A DNA stretch of 64,000 nt from Apolygus lucorum (GCA_009739505.2 CM019172.2:34471873-34535872), one strand, 5' to 3'; positions 21,075 to 33,642 are shown, counted from the first letter of the stretch. A program made the numbers and translations. Notes: generated by a model from the letters alone, not told the origin.

Positions 21075-21167
21075 AGAGCACTAAGAACAAAGAAGCCAGT
21101 AAGAGAAATGAAAACTCATTTAATGAGTTTTCATTTCTCTTACTGGCTTCTTTGTTCTTAGTGCTCT
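21075..21167. repeat. Perfect 46-bp hairpin with a 1-base centre
   Basis: AGAGCACTAAGAACAAAGAA starts the left arm at 21075. The right arm, 21122-21167, is its exact reverse complement, with only base 21121 unpaired. It directly follows an R1 tail. It may be a real snap-back duplication or an assembly or replication artefact. Confidence 0.95.
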
Positions 21168-21707
21168 CTTCTAGGTCTTCACTCCACCGCATCTTCCCCA
21201 TTCTTGGCATTTTAAACAGCACAAATATAGAATTGCTTAAAATATCCTGAAATCCATTCAATGATCAAAATTTACTTGACACGAACGAGGCGTAAACTGA
21301 TTCAATAGTTGTTCTCAACAAATACGCATCAACAAAAACTAACATTGTTCAGGTGATAATGCAGTAAGTAACTCTACCTATAGGTTCTAATGCAGAACCG
21401 TGATTTGGCAAGACTCTCCAACTGCAGTATTGAGCTGTTTCTGCTGTATTTTCTCATTTGGGTGGATTATTAGTAGAGCAGCCAAGAGTATCCAAAATCA
21501 ATTTTCATGTAAGATCGTCATGATTTTAATACTTGGCTAATTTAATGGCTGGATTCAGTTAGCCATGTTTCTTGGGTTCAGTTCTCGAAATTCCTATATG
21601 CATACATAGTCTTGTTGATCCTTGAAAATACAATTTCTTTATTGTAATTTTTTTATGTGAAAGTGCTGGCCAACTAGAGTATTGCGTCTAGGAGGATGAG
21701 AGTAAAC

Positions 21708-22556
21708 TAGGGATGGGTATCGATACTCGATATTTCAAAATATCGGTACTTTCATACCGATACTCGATATTTTAGTATCGATACTGCACTATCCGATATT
21801 TTTGGATATCGATACTTTGGATCCGATATTTCTGAATATCGAATATCGATACAGTTCTCGCGGAAAATTCAACATAATGGCTAAAAAGTATTTTAATATC
21901 AAAAGATTTTGACCAAGGGCTTTTCGAAAATTTCAATCCCAATTTTGGTTTATTATTTTCAATAATGAACCTTTGGAATCGACCAAGAAAAGTAACTAGG
22001 AAACACAAACGGTGGATACAGCTTTCGTACAAGTACGCAACCACGAAAGACATTTTATGTCTTATGTTTAATAAATTGAGAGCTTTCCAATGAGTGGTGA
22101 ACGATTTTTGTGGGGTGGAAAATGAGGAAGTTAGTTTTCCCTAGGAACGATTGGTTGTGCGTGAAAATCATCAGAAATTTCCGCGTAACGCTCCCCGCGT
22201 AACGATCCCCGCGTGAAGATTTTTCATTTATGTGCCATAGTAAAGACATAAAATGTCAAAATGAAGAAGGTAGAGAGGCTATTGGGTCATTACTCTTTGG
22301 TTGCACAAACAACGTTTATATCATGGAGAAAATCACCCTTTTGGACTCTTGACAGTAAAAAATGAATAAAAATTGTTGAAAAATTATTTTTCTTGATAAT
22401 AATGGATAATATTGATAGTTTGTGACACTAAAGTATCGATACTCGATATTTTAAAATATCGATACTCATGCCCAACGATACTTGAGATATCGATACTCGG
22501 ATACGATACAGTATCGATACAAAATATCGATACTTTTATAACGATACCCATCCTTA
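21708..22556. mobile_element. hAT-type non-autonomous element, 8-bp duplication GAGTAAAC
   Basis: Ends TAGGGATGGGTATCG and, inverted, CGATACCCATCCTTA. GAGTAAAC is exactly duplicated at 21700-21707 and 22557-22564, as hAT transposases make. Subterminal DNA at both ends is a dense set of ATCGATACT / CGATATTT motifs on both strands. The interior contains an inverted R1 fragment (about 21890-21990) and an R2 copy (22049-22257), so the element carries or was hit by other repeats. No transposase. Confidence 0.88.
22004..22257 (-). mobile_element. R2 miniature element, copy 2, inside the hAT element
   Basis: Same body and ends as 10111-10305: GACATTTTATGTCTT at 22049 to AAGACATAAAATGTC at 22257, preceded by the same ACACAAACGGTGGATACAGC leader. 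It differs by a short internal duplication around CGTAACGCTCCCCGCG. Confidence 0.8.
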
Positions 22557-22564
22557 GAGTAAAC

Positions 22565-23281
22565 AAGTGCAGTGAAAGTATGATGATTTTACCTCTTAAT
22601 GTGCGCTTGTTGATATTTTTTTAATCAAATGAACGGCGAATGGCGTCCACCTAAGGTACCTTAGAACCAGTATGTGCACCAGACATTAGAGGCAATAAGT
22701 AGGTACCTTCTTAAATACCTTCTTGATTCAATGTTCTCTGGGCATGCAGAATTGTTTTTAGAAGACTTTAATACCTACCCCCCTCTTTAAACACTCACAA
22801 AACCATCCAAATGGTCTGAAGTCGCGTGGACTGATGTCTGAACTAATCGAGAGTCCTCGAAATCAGCGTCGCACAGTCTAGGAAACGAGCCCGCATCGGC
22901 CACGGCATCAGAAAACAAATAATTGTTCTAGATATCACTCCATTTCCGAAGGCCTTATCACTCCACACTCCGCCGTAATTAGCGCCAACACCCCTAATCT
23001 ATTTTGATTGATCAGTCCCCGAGAATTTTCCGAATGGGTTGCCTTCTTGCACAATAGGCCCGATTTCGATTACCAAATACAAATATTTTCGGGCAAAGGT
23101 GAATTGGTTATGTGAAAGTAAACAAAAAAAAACCTTGTTTGTGTTTGAAACGAAAAAATGGAAAAACACTGTACAAACGAATCTCAATATCAAATTTTTT
23201 TAATCTTAATAAAAGAGAAAGACAATCAATAGAAGAGAAATTGAATAATGATCTAAGGAAATTTTAGAGAAATAAGTCAAT
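22565..23281. other. Non-coding interval
   Basis: No gene or element was recognised; short GGTACCTTA-type stretches only. Confidence 0.45.
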
Positions 23282-23430
23282 TTTGGTTTATTATTTTTCA
23301 ATAATAAACCATTGGAATCGAGCAAAAAAAGAAAATTTTAACCTCCCTCAAAATTTGATATTTTACGTTTCAAAGTACCTACGTAGAATCCGAAATCCGG
23401 TCTAGGTGTGCCGTGAAGCTTTAGAATGTT
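23282..23430 (-). repeat. R1 right-end fragment
   Basis: GGTTTATTATTTTTCAATAATAAACC, then ACCTCCCTCAAAATTTGAT, ACGTAGAATCCG and GGTCTAGGTGTGCCGTGAAGC are R1 blocks in reverse order. Confidence 0.75.
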
Positions 23431-26420
23431 AGGTTGGAAGATAAATGATGGAAAGTTGTTCGTATCACCCCACTTGTTCGTATCATCCTCTTCCAATGGT
23501 GTATAGTTATTAGTTTGTCGCGTATACGTTTCTTGTTCGATCACTGATCTCAACTGTCCGATAGCTTCTCTATGTATCCAAAAATTATCATTAGATACCT
23601 ACAACACAAAGGAGGTGGGAAATTAAGTTTTTATTGAGAATCTGCAAATTAAGACTTTTTGAAATGTTGAGCTGCCATTTTATTTATTTTTTTCTTTTTC
23701 ATGGGATTTGTGAGGGAATCCATTCACCAGTATCCAAACCGAGTATTATTGTTCATCACTTTTTGTACTTCATCGACTCATAGTGGTAACGGTGAAGTCA
23801 GCAATGAATTTTTCATTGTGTGATAGGAACTATAAACAGTAGTTGTTGTAAAAATTGATTCAAATATCATCCAATTTGCAGCGAGTCATTCGAAACATTC
23901 ACATAATATGTGAATCACAAAGATATTATCTTTGTGATGCATCCAGCTCTACAGTGTGTCTTCACAACGCTTATAAATTAAAGACTTCATCTTTCTTCTT
24001 GTATTTGCCAACACTTCGCTCAATTTTTTTCTCGAATTGAGTGTTAAAAGTGAAGCTGAAAAATGTTAATCCAATCAGTAGTATTTGTCAAAACGTCCAC
24101 ATACCTTTGTAGTACATCCATCACTACGATGTGGTTAGCTCGAGGTCTTCAAAATACCTACCTACCACTTTTCTTGGATTTGCCGGCACTTCGCTCTCAA
24201 AACCAATCACCTTGTAGACGGAGCGAGGGTAAAAGTGAATTTAAGAAAAACCCATCAGGGATAACTTCGTGATTTATGGTTTTATGGGAAGTACGTATTC
24301 CTCGAGGCTAGCGGCATCCTTTGAGCTTCGGAACACTCTTCCCCACGTCTGGCAAGTTAACCCAGTGTCGTAAAAGCTCCAACTTTTCCCTAGTATTAGG
24401 GGTGGAGAAGAGCTACGCTAAAAGCACCGTTATTGTTGGGTTTCGTGAGGGCACATGTGTTTTGGAGACTCCCTTTTTTCAAACTTGTTGAGTCCCTTGG
24501 AGACTTCAAGGAAACACGTCAGTCTACCCTACTAGTTCCTTCTTATCGGTATTAACTGAAATTTCTCCTGAAACAATTATTAGTCTGCTGAAACTGTTTG
24601 ATGTCTCAGAGACTGAAGTGAATTAACTTTCCACAGCTTCAGAGCAAAGCCATACAGCTATGTAAATAGCTATCAGCCCTGATATTCAGCTAAGCTCATA
24701 GTCTCAATTTTCTGGTATCTAATTTGTAATCATACGACACGTATTGGTTAGTAATTATTGTAGTGCAGTAATGTGTAGTAATTATTCAAAGTACATCTTT
24801 TCAGAGATACTTTCAACAAAAAGACGGAAGAAATACTTAATGCAACTCACTCAAGTACCCAAAAACCCACGATGGCCACGAAATAACATACAAATCGGCT
24901 TGGGTTTGATAATCTCCTCATTTCTGTTCCTGAAATTGAACAAACACCAACCTCTTGCAAAGGGTTGATGAATCGGCTCTGTTGGGTTCGTGTTTTGTAA
25001 AGGGTAGGGCGTAGAGCTGCCCTCAGGGAGGAATTCCACCTGTGGCACAACCTTCGTAAGGCCACGCTCGGCTGGGCTCCCCTCGTCAGTTTTCGAGTAA
25101 TCAGGTGCAATGGGGTTTGAAAAGACCCTTTTCCTAAAGGGATCCGGTTACATCAAAAGGCAGCAAGTGCAGAGAAATATGTAGACTTGTTTATAACGGA
25201 AGATGCATGTGTTGTTATCTGATGTTACGCTCGGTTGTTGAGTTCTTTAAAATTGCACACCGCTCGGGTGAGCCTCCCGTTTGGGTCTTTCGAATCTTTT
25301 GTGTGCATTTGTCTCAGGATGGGATGGATATGTTGAATAGATGGTTGAAATGCGTCCATTCAACTGCTCTGCATTTGGGAAAGAATCACAGAGGTGATAT
25401 TCAGAAGACCTGAACCAATTTGGGAGGCCCACCCGCATGAAAATTGCAGAACTATTTCTTCCTTTATTACCAACTGATCTTTCGTGAAGCTATTGAATTT
25501 TCAATTCACTTAATGATTGCCAATTATAATTAGTTACTTTATCCAACATTTGATTGACTTATTGTGTGATCTGCACCACGTTCAGTATTATTTTAATAGA
25601 TGACTGCTTGAAAAGTAACACCGAACATTTGTCCCGTATCCTCCCAAAGATTAAGGACCAATCCTTGAAATGTAGATAACTCTGTAAAATCACTTCAGTG
25701 GAATGCAACTTAACACTCCTTACTGGATTCGTTGCTGATCCTCTCAAAGGATTCCATAATTTCGTCATGGGTATATGTTTGGAATGGAGTTGTGCGGTAG
25801 AAGGCCGCTATCCGCAAGCGGACCGGAGGGATGACTTGGGGCTACGGGAACTGGTTGGAAGTCTCCCCTCTCCTTGCAGTCTCCTGGAGACCTAACCATG
25901 AATAACATCCGATTGCTCCTTGCCGCAAGAATCTCAACTCAAGCGTTACATAAGGCATGGGAAACCTTCTCGATGGAGCTGTGAAATTCAAGTTCACTCC
26001 TGTACCTAATCCCCTTTTCGCCCTTGAATTCCATTTTCGTGGAGGGAGACGACCTTAGTCTTGGGAAGTCTCATCCTGAAACGAATCCAAGGTTTTCAGG
26101 TGGTAAAGGACCACCTGTAACGCCTTTTAGAAGTGATACCACATCAAAAATCTTTCAGACGGAATTCAACGACTTTTTGCAGTTATGCAGCAAAAATAAC
26201 TATTGCGCACTGAGTTCACTGTATAGCATTTTTAAACCTATTCATTGTTGGTTGCTTGGAAAGCATAGATGAGTGACACAAAACTCAATTCTAAGGAATA
26301 AACAATTGAATATCTGAAATTTTAACAGAGAGACACATAGTGTTTCTGATTTATTCTAAGTTCAACCCTTGAGACCTCAGTGGTCTCATTCGATTCTAAA
26401 AATTCAATTCAATATTAGTT
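23431..26420. other. Intronic interval
   Basis: Apparently single-copy. A weak direct duplication of about 180 bp may exist (TTGCCAACACTTCGCTC at about 24007 and TTGCCGGCACTTCGCTC at about 24180). Several open frames of 60-90 codons occur; none resembles a known family. Confidence 0.4.
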
Positions 26421-26424
26421 TGGT

Positions 26425-27445
26425 GAAAAAGCCTTCATACCGAGAGTTTTCGAGCTAGGTATGGCCCCTATTTTCCACCCCATAGATGTGGCAGACAATA
26501 ACGAAATGCTTTGCGGCACAACTAGACTTCAAATGAAGCATATTTCATCAAAATCGTACGGACGGAAAAGTTTTATCCAAATTTCTGATTTTACGTACCT
26601 TGAAACGTATACTATAAAATTTGAGGGGGGGGGGAGATTTATTTATTATTAGTTGTACAATAGTTACATATTAATATAATATTCAAATGAATATATTATT
26701 CTTCTACAAAAACAACTCTTTTGCAGGGATAGAGACTAAAAAGTCTGTAGTACCCTGCAAGAGTAGTGCCAAACTAGACAATTTCAGATTGAAAGATGAA
26801 AAAACATAAAAATTAAAATGAGAGAAATACGAAACTTATTCCGACTTGTAAACCAAATCATTGTAACTAAATACCTTCGTTGCCTCCTTATTCATATTTA
26901 CAACTACACAACTTCAGTTCAATATTTTCTAATTATCATAAATAACGTCATCTATACGCGCTTAGAATTATGTTTTCTGCAGCTTCTCTTCCTAATCTAA
27001 GTATCCATTCAACGATTTTTTTTTCTTGAAATATGTTCGATTATGTAGCAGTGGTTTTTTAAGGGAGGAATCCAAAGCTCGATGAACAATAAAAATAATA
27101 TAACTGGGACTTCTGGTAGTGAGAGAGAGTGCGGGTCTAGGGGGAGCCACATTTCCCAATGATGTAAATCGGGTATCATACTCATGATGCTGGTTTATTT
27201 GAACCATGGATGGGGTTTTATGATACTGAATGAGAAGCGATTTCAAAAACAATTGTCTTGGGCTGAAAACCTTAAACTCATCGAACAGTTTTTCACTGGA
27301 ATTTAGGCGCCCCCTCCTCATAATAATCTTTATAACACTCCTCTGTAAGACATTAATTTTCTCTAAGATGAACAGTTTCTTTTCTTGCTCGATTCCCAAA
27401 ATTCATTATTGAAAATTTTTCAATATTTAATATTGAACCAAAACC
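26425..27445 (+). repeat. R1 repeat copy split by a non-LTR retrotransposon
   Basis: R1 blocks GAGAGTTTTCGAGCTAGG through TACCTTGAAACGTATACTAT and TTTGAGGGGG end at about 26636 and resume at about 27374 with TTTCTTGCTCGATTCCC and ATTCATTATTGAAAAT. In intact copies these blocks are adjacent. Confidence 0.75.
26640..27372 (-). pseudogene. Non-LTR retrotransposon fragment, C-terminal end of the reverse transcriptase ORF
   Basis: The minus strand from about 27372 to 26992 encodes the region following the reverse transcriptase domain: LQRSVIKIIMRRGRL, then LFDEFKVFSPRQLFLKSLL, then HHEYDTRF. These are typical of the last 150 residues of jockey/RTE-type elements, whose proteins drive target-primed reverse transcription. 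About 350 bases of likely 3' UTR follow (26640-26991), containing AGTCTGTAGTACCCTGCAA and an A/T-rich tail at the left edge. The catalytic RT and endonuclease domains are absent: a 5'-truncated insertion. It sits in an R1 copy. The exact clade is not resolved. Confidence 0.72.
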
Positions 27446-28996
27446 AAACCCGTTACAGCCAGGAGGTCTGGCTATCTGAGCTGAAAGGGGCGAGGACGGC
27501 CCCATTGTCCAGCTACCACCAACTCCTTCGTAACGGAGGACCATCGTAAATTCCACTCGATGGAAGGAGCCCAGTTAATCCGTAGCGGGCTATTGTGGTC
27601 TCCCCGTGCAAGGGCATCCAGTCTTTTTGGGGTTTTGGAGAACGCCTTGTTTTGGGGGGTACCCTTCAGACCTTACAATACTACCTGAGCACCCACAAAA
27701 AAGACTCCTTGGGTCTAAAAAGTACTTACAGGCCCCGTCGCGCCAGACACCGCCTCTCAACTCCTGTTACATCACATGAACCTCTCTTGAGAAAAAGCAA
27801 GTTTTCCACTCAAATTCGGAAAAATTGATGCAAATATTGGTGGATGAAGAACTTCCACGAATCATCACAGAATCGCCTCAAAAACATGATGGGGGAATTG
27901 CATCGGAACGAATGAAATGCCTATGTATGTTATTTAGTTGATATAATTTAAACCAATCACTCTTTTTTGAAACGCGCAAAAAGTTTTGAATTGAATGTAA
28001 CATATTTATAATTATCTCCAGAGTCGTATGTTAAGCTTTTCGTTCAATTCTAAGTTCAGTTTGGAGAATCGGACATTAGCAATTCCAGCGGCGTTCGCCC
28101 CCCAGAGCGCCTGTCCGACATAAGTTGTCACGATTTACCTCGTACAACTTGATGGATTAGGCAACGAGGCTTCTCGGGTTTGACATCCTCTGCAGAACAA
28201 CCCCCAAAGGACGTCTTCCAACCGGGCATTCCGCGTCCTCGTTCCACTATCAGCTCCTTTGGCTAAAGAGCGAGGCTCTCGGCATTCTCTTCTGGACAAA
28301 ACGCGAAACAGGAGTTCTGACCTTGCTTGACGGATTCATGGCTCGTCTTTTTCTTCTCGAAGACCATAAAAAGGTAAAAAAAGGAACATGAACGGTCGAG
28401 TCCGTCTTCAAGAACGCAAACCCTTCACTATACCAAGAACAAAAGTCTAGAGACAGGAATACCTGTTTCTTCTAAAATTTATTGAAAACCTACTTCAAAG
28501 TGGATAATAACATTTTGTTTTCTATAGTTGACGATTACTATTCTGATTGCATGTCATATTTTCTGCACGATATGTAACTTCATCTGCGAAATATTGCAGT
28601 AATCAAACGCCAATGTTGGTGTGTTGCAGTTGTTAAAAAACATTCAACGTCAAACTAACTTTTTTGCAAAGTTTGGAATTGAATCTGAACCATATAGGAT
28701 TTTCCTTGAAATCTTATCCTTCATTCCTCGAGGATTATAAACTGCAAATAAGGCAACACCTGAAAAATAGATAAAAACTAAAGATTCATTTTTATGTTTC
28801 TGACCGGTTTGTGCCAAACAAAAACAACATGCCTGTGAATGCCCATCAGTTTTTATTAAACATTTATTATGCCAACTAAAATGAAAAACCGTACAAATTT
28901 CAAAACAATCTCCAATTTTGATAGTTTCTTACTAAATTTATTTGTACAACTGTCAAATTTGTCGCTTTTTTCTCCAAATTAAATGAAATGAGAAGG
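27446..28996. other. Intronic interval
   Basis: Single-copy in appearance, with GC-richer patches (27440-27760, 28080-28350). No gene family was recognised in any frame. Confidence 0.4.
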
Positions 28997-28998
28997 TA

Positions 28999-29905
28999 CA
29001 GGGTGAGCCAAAACAGATGGTGCAGTTTCAAAGGGCGATTAAAAACAAACGACACTACTTACAAGAATGCGGTTTATTTTATTTGACTCCACACCTCACC
29101 CCATTTTGATAACTTAGGTCCTAAAAATTACGTCAGAAAGGCGGGCGCCCTCAGCAGCGATACATTGATGACGGAGATTTTTGACGTTTTCAATTGCTCT
29201 CTGGGACATTTTGATGGGAATCGCGGCAATTTCTTCCCTGATACGTGTCTTGAGGTCTTGCAGAGTGTGAGGCCAATGTTTGAACACCTTTTCTTTCAAG
29301 TAGCCCTAGGAAAACACCGCACACACTTGAATTTGGTGATCTCGCCGGCCACCCGACATTATCCCTGGGAGAGAGAAGGCAACCAGGAAACATCTGCTGC
29401 AGTTTCACCATCGAGATTTGTTCTGTGTAGGCTGTAGCCCCATCTTGTTGAAAGTAGATGTCCCCCATATCCTCTTCTTCAGACAACTGGACCAATTCGG
29501 ATTCAAAATATGTTTCCAGCATGGAAAGGTAACGCTGAGAGTTGACAGTAACAGTTCTTCCGCACTCCTCAAAAAAATAAGGTCCAATCACACCAAATTT
29601 GGAAACGGCACACCAGACTGTGACTTTTGGGGAGTGGAGAGGTCTCTCGAGAATTTCTCTTGGATTGTGGCTACATCAATAGCGGAAATTTTGTTTGTTA
29701 ACCGTTCCAGAGAGATGGAAGTGGGCTTCATCCGAACTGAAAAAATTTCGCCGAGTGCCGTCCATCAATGTATTGCTGCTGAGGGCGCCCGTTATCAAAA
29801 TGGGGTGTGGTGTGGAGTCAACTAAAGTAAACCGCAGTCTTCTAAGTGGTGTCGTTTGTTTTTAATCGCTTCTTGACACTGCACCATCTGTTTTGGCTCA
29901 CCCTG
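28999..29905 (-). mobile_element. DD41D mariner-type element, dead, with a duplicated arm
   Basis: Ends CAGGGTGAGCCAAAACAGAT and its complement, flanked by TA at 28997-28998 and 29906-29907. The minus strand encodes the catalytic half of a mariner-superfamily transposase. The right arm (about 29757-29905) is an inverted copy of the left arm (28999-29174) lacking about 30 bp, so the true 5' end with the DNA-binding domain is gone. 907 bp total, against about 1.3 kb or more for intact relatives. Confidence 0.88.
29117..29745 (-). pseudogene. Mariner (DD41D) transposase pseudogene, C-terminal part
   Basis: Read from 29745 leftwards: DEAHFHLSGTVNK with the first catalytic Asp, then a TGA where Trp is expected, NPREILERPLHSPKVTVW, GPYFFEE, IYFQQDGATAY with the second Asp, then WPARSPNSSVCGVF where the family has SPDxxPCDFF, so the third Asp is replaced by Gly. 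After LERK a frameshift near 29295-29305 leads to KEKVFKHWPHTLQDLKTRIR and QCIAAEGARLSDVIF. The spacing between the second and third catalytic positions is 41 residues, the rosa-like DD41D class. N-terminal helix-turn-helix motifs are absent. Stop, frameshift and lost Asp make it inactive; it could at best be mobilised in trans. Confidence 0.85.
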
Positions 29906-29907
29906 TA

Positions 29908-32105
29908 TAAAATAGAAACAGGATGATTGATCAATGAACTGGAAATAAGCAAAACTAGAGCAAAAATATTTGATGATAGAATTTGATGGACAAATGGAAT
30001 GATGTGGAAAATAGTTTTATGGCAATCCTTTTTGAATTGTGATATAAAAGGCTCTGCTTTGGTAGGCTCTGAACCAATAATTATTCAACCAATTGGAGTT
30101 ATTCACAAGGGAGTGAAGACATCCCTTTAGGTTCCCATTTCTAGCATTGCTAGTCATTGTAATTTGGAGTAGGTAAATGAAGAGAATATTTTAGTTGAAG
30201 CTTCGGTTCGTCCGTAGTTTTAGTTCGGAATACTCTTCGCTCGTCCCCCAGCAGAAAACGGGTTCGTGATCCTTGGCAGAGACCTGGTCGTGATCAGATA
30301 ATCACGGTGAGGTTGTACCGGAGGCTGGCAAACTTCGCAGACCTTCCCCTCCGTCATGAATCAAGATACCCCCAGACCTCATCGGAGACATTGAGAAGCA
30401 TCTAACCATTAACCATGAAGAGGTTGAAGATTCAGACGTCTGTTAAGCCCGAAAACACCAGTTCGGCCGACCATTGACAGCAACAAAGAGTCCAGAAAAA
30501 TGATTGCGTACACAGCGGAATCGCTTCCTCCGGTTTTATTCAACAATCCCCGTACAGACTGCTCCAAAATCACGGTTTCCCAAGACTCCGTTGGTGATCA
30601 TTAGCATCGCGAAGACAAACGGAATTCCGTCGCGTCTAATTGCAGGGAAAATTCCGCAGATCGTTCCAAGATTGTAGTCCTTTTTTCCGATTAAAACCCC
30701 TATCAAGACTAACTTACGTTGAGAACGGTATAATGTTGATGGATGATGTTCTTCAGGCTTGACGGTCGAAACGCCTTAAAATCAAATCAGAATATACGTT
30801 TGTTTACAATCAAGTATCTAATTGTGTAACTTGTATGTTACGTCGGACTTTGGATATTTAAACACTTTGATTTTTCTCAATCTGTCCAGACTCCATCTAC
30901 CCCTCACATCCACTCAAAATCAGCCGATCTGGTACTTTATGTTGAAAAATTATTTTTTGGACGATTGAACTCATTGGTATTTACCATCGATCGAGAAGCG
31001 GCGAGACCTATCGTTTCAAAATTAATTTAATTGAAATCAATGTTTCTGATGAACATCTGAGAAATATTAATGTAACACCCAAAGTAGTCCTCAATACTGG
31101 ATTTCTTTTTGTGAACTGTGTGCAAGTATCTCAAGAGAAGAAGTTGACAATTTGACAGAAGCGCAATAACTCCACCTGAGTAGTTTACAATTTACCACAT
31201 TCCTGCTTAATTAGTATAATCACGAGATAGTTTTCAACGCTTAGAAAAATTTCTGGTTCGAGTACTACCGAATTTTGGTTCGGTCACCCTGTAGGAGACA
31301 ATGAATTCTCAGTCCTTCCAAAAGCGGCGCTCAATCTTTCCTGAACCATCTCTAAGGTCAACTCTTGCATTGTCAAGTTCTCTTCAGTCGTCTCCTCTGA
31401 ATACCAAATCTGGATCATCACTCGTTCGTGTCTCTAGACGTATATTTTCCATAAATCCCTTATTCGAAACGGACTCTAGTGATTTCATGTTACCTGACGC
31501 ACAGAGCCCATCAGTCCACATCAAGATTTCTGTACAAAATCAGTTGTTTTTCTCAGGATTCTCGTGCCACCAAGATGAAAAGGATATGTATTGGTTCGTG
31601 GAATTTCATGATTTCGGTAGCTATGGAACACAGAACTTGATATGAAAATTTGGGATCAGGGTATTTAGACAACCGCAGACTCAGTGACACTCTCGTACGG
31701 ACCATTTCACTGCGTACTACTTTATCGATAATATTATACATTCCTAATACAAATAAACGACCATTCAAAAGTAGCGGCTTATCACGTCAAACCGTTACCA
31801 ATGTACTCCCGAGTCAGTTTTAAGCCTTCCATTACTAATAATCCCTTCATTTCCATATGCACGCATATATTATCTTTGGGAGTGGACGTTAAAACCGATA
31901 AGTGACATTAATCCAGCTTCAACCTCATATTTAATACTATTTACAAGCGGCGTAAATCCTTCCTTCTTAATACCGTACCGGTGACCCATTATTCGGTCAT
32001 TATACTATTTTATAAATCATTTATCCTTCACTTTAGGTATCTCAAGTTCCCAAGACACTGTTGGAAAATTCAGAGCTTTTGAATTGGAATTTTGAACATC
32101 TGTGC
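29908..32105. other. Intronic interval
   Basis: No repeat family or gene was recognised. A 114-codon open frame (+, 31301-31645) is Ser-rich and has no recognisable domain or splice context, so it is not called. Confidence 0.4.
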
Positions 32106-32109
32106 GAAA

Positions 32110-33642
32110 CTAAAAACGCTGCTAATTATTACACAGCGGTCGCATTTGATCAGCTGAAATTTGCTTCACTTCCATCAGTGAACGTTCATGTGTTATACTA
32201 TTTATGTTTCTGATTCAAGCTACTTAGCAACGGCGACAACAACCAAGAATAGGTACAAAGCTCGAAAAGCCCTTTCTAAGGACGAGTTGTTGAGGAAGAG
32301 GAGCCCTCTTGGGCTGACTCACAAAGATAAATTTCCAAATAATTGCTCATTTAACGGTATCTATCGTCAGGATCATTCAATTCGTTTCTAAAAAACTGAA
32401 CACTATCTGTGAGAACGGCGGACGGGCAGAAATCGTTCAAATTCGATTGTCGGATTCTACATACCTTGACCCGTAAACCAGAGATGGGCGAATTCTTATT
32501 CATAAATACGATTATAAATACAGATCATATCTGCGATTTTATGATTATGAATACGAATACAGGTATGAATATGAATACAAATACAATCGTATTCACACTT
32601 TGAATACGATTTTCCCCCGTTTCGTATTTTGAATACGATTTTATGATTTTTTCCATGATTTCCCCAAAAATCGATTTTTTACGATTTTCCCTGAAAATCA
32701 TACTTTTTTTTATGATTTTCTCCCGAACTCTCGACATATTTATGACCTAACATTATCAAAAAAATCAATCGAAATTCGAAACGCTCACAAATTCTTATAG
32801 GATTTTTCAAGCAGAATCGAATGAGACCAACACCAGGTCGCTACGATCAACCGTACAGAAAGTAGGACGACATTTCCGTTGAAAATCGTATTTTTTTACA
32901 ATTTGCACTAAAAATCATTTAAAAAATTATGATTTTTACCGCAATTTTGGTCGTACTTTCTATTCAGTTGGTCGTAGCCACCTGTTGTTGGTCTCATTCG
33001 ATTCTGCGTGTAAAATCCTATAAGAATTTGTGAGCGTTTCGAATTAGTATTGATTATTTTGATAATTTTAGGGAATAAATACGACCGAAATTGCGGTAAA
33101 AATCATAATTTTTTATAATTTTCAGTACAAATCCTAAAAAATACGATTTTCAGCGGAAATGTCGTCGTAGTTTCTATACGGTTGGTCGTGGCGACCTGGG
33201 GTTGGTCTCATTCGATTTTGAATGAAAAATCCTACAAGAATTTGTGAGCGTTTCGTATTTTGATTGATTATTTTGACAATGTTAGGTCATAAATATGTCC
33301 AGAGTTCGGGAGAAAATCATTAAAAAAGTATGATTTTCAGGGATAATCGTAAAAAAATTCGATTTTTAGGGAAATCATAGAAAAAATTATAAAATCGTAT
33401 TCAAAATACGAAACGGGGGAAAATCGTATTCAAAGTGTGAATACAATTGTATTTGTATTCATATTCATACCTGTATTCGTATTCATAATCATAAAATCGC
33501 AGATATGATTTGTATTCATAATCGTATTTATGAATAAGAATTCGCCCATCTCTGCCGTAAACCATAAAATTTCAGGGGGGTTTCATTTTTTCTTGCTCGT
33601 TTCCTACGGTTTATTATTGAAAATAAATTATAAACCAGAATC
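32110..33642 (+). repeat. R1 repeat copy split by a foldback hAT element
   Basis: A degenerate R1 start (AAAACGCTGCTAATTATTAC at about 32112) and the blocks ACGGCGGACGGGC, TTCTACATACCTTGACCCG end at 32478. R1 resumes at 33563 with CATAAAATTTCAGGGG and TTTATTATTGAAAATAAAT. Confidence 0.75.
32479..33554. mobile_element. Foldback hAT element, 8-bp duplication CCGTAAAC
   Basis: Ends CAGAGATGGGCGAATTC and exact complement. CCGTAAAC is duplicated at 32471-32478 and 33555-33562, and the empty site is visible in other R1 copies. About 300 bp from each end are near-perfect inverted repeats full of GAATACGATTTT motifs. The middle has three related segments (GTTGGTCTCATTCGATT.., TTTGTGAGCGTTTCG) in mixed orientation. 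No transposase. The whole 1076 bp can fold into a hairpin. Confidence 0.9.

Noticed and set aside
31301..31645. 114-codon Ser-rich + frame considered as a downstream ovo exon
   Set aside because: Ovo proteins do have low-complexity Ser-rich regions, but there is no acceptor in the required phase that I can support and no recognisable Ovo motif.
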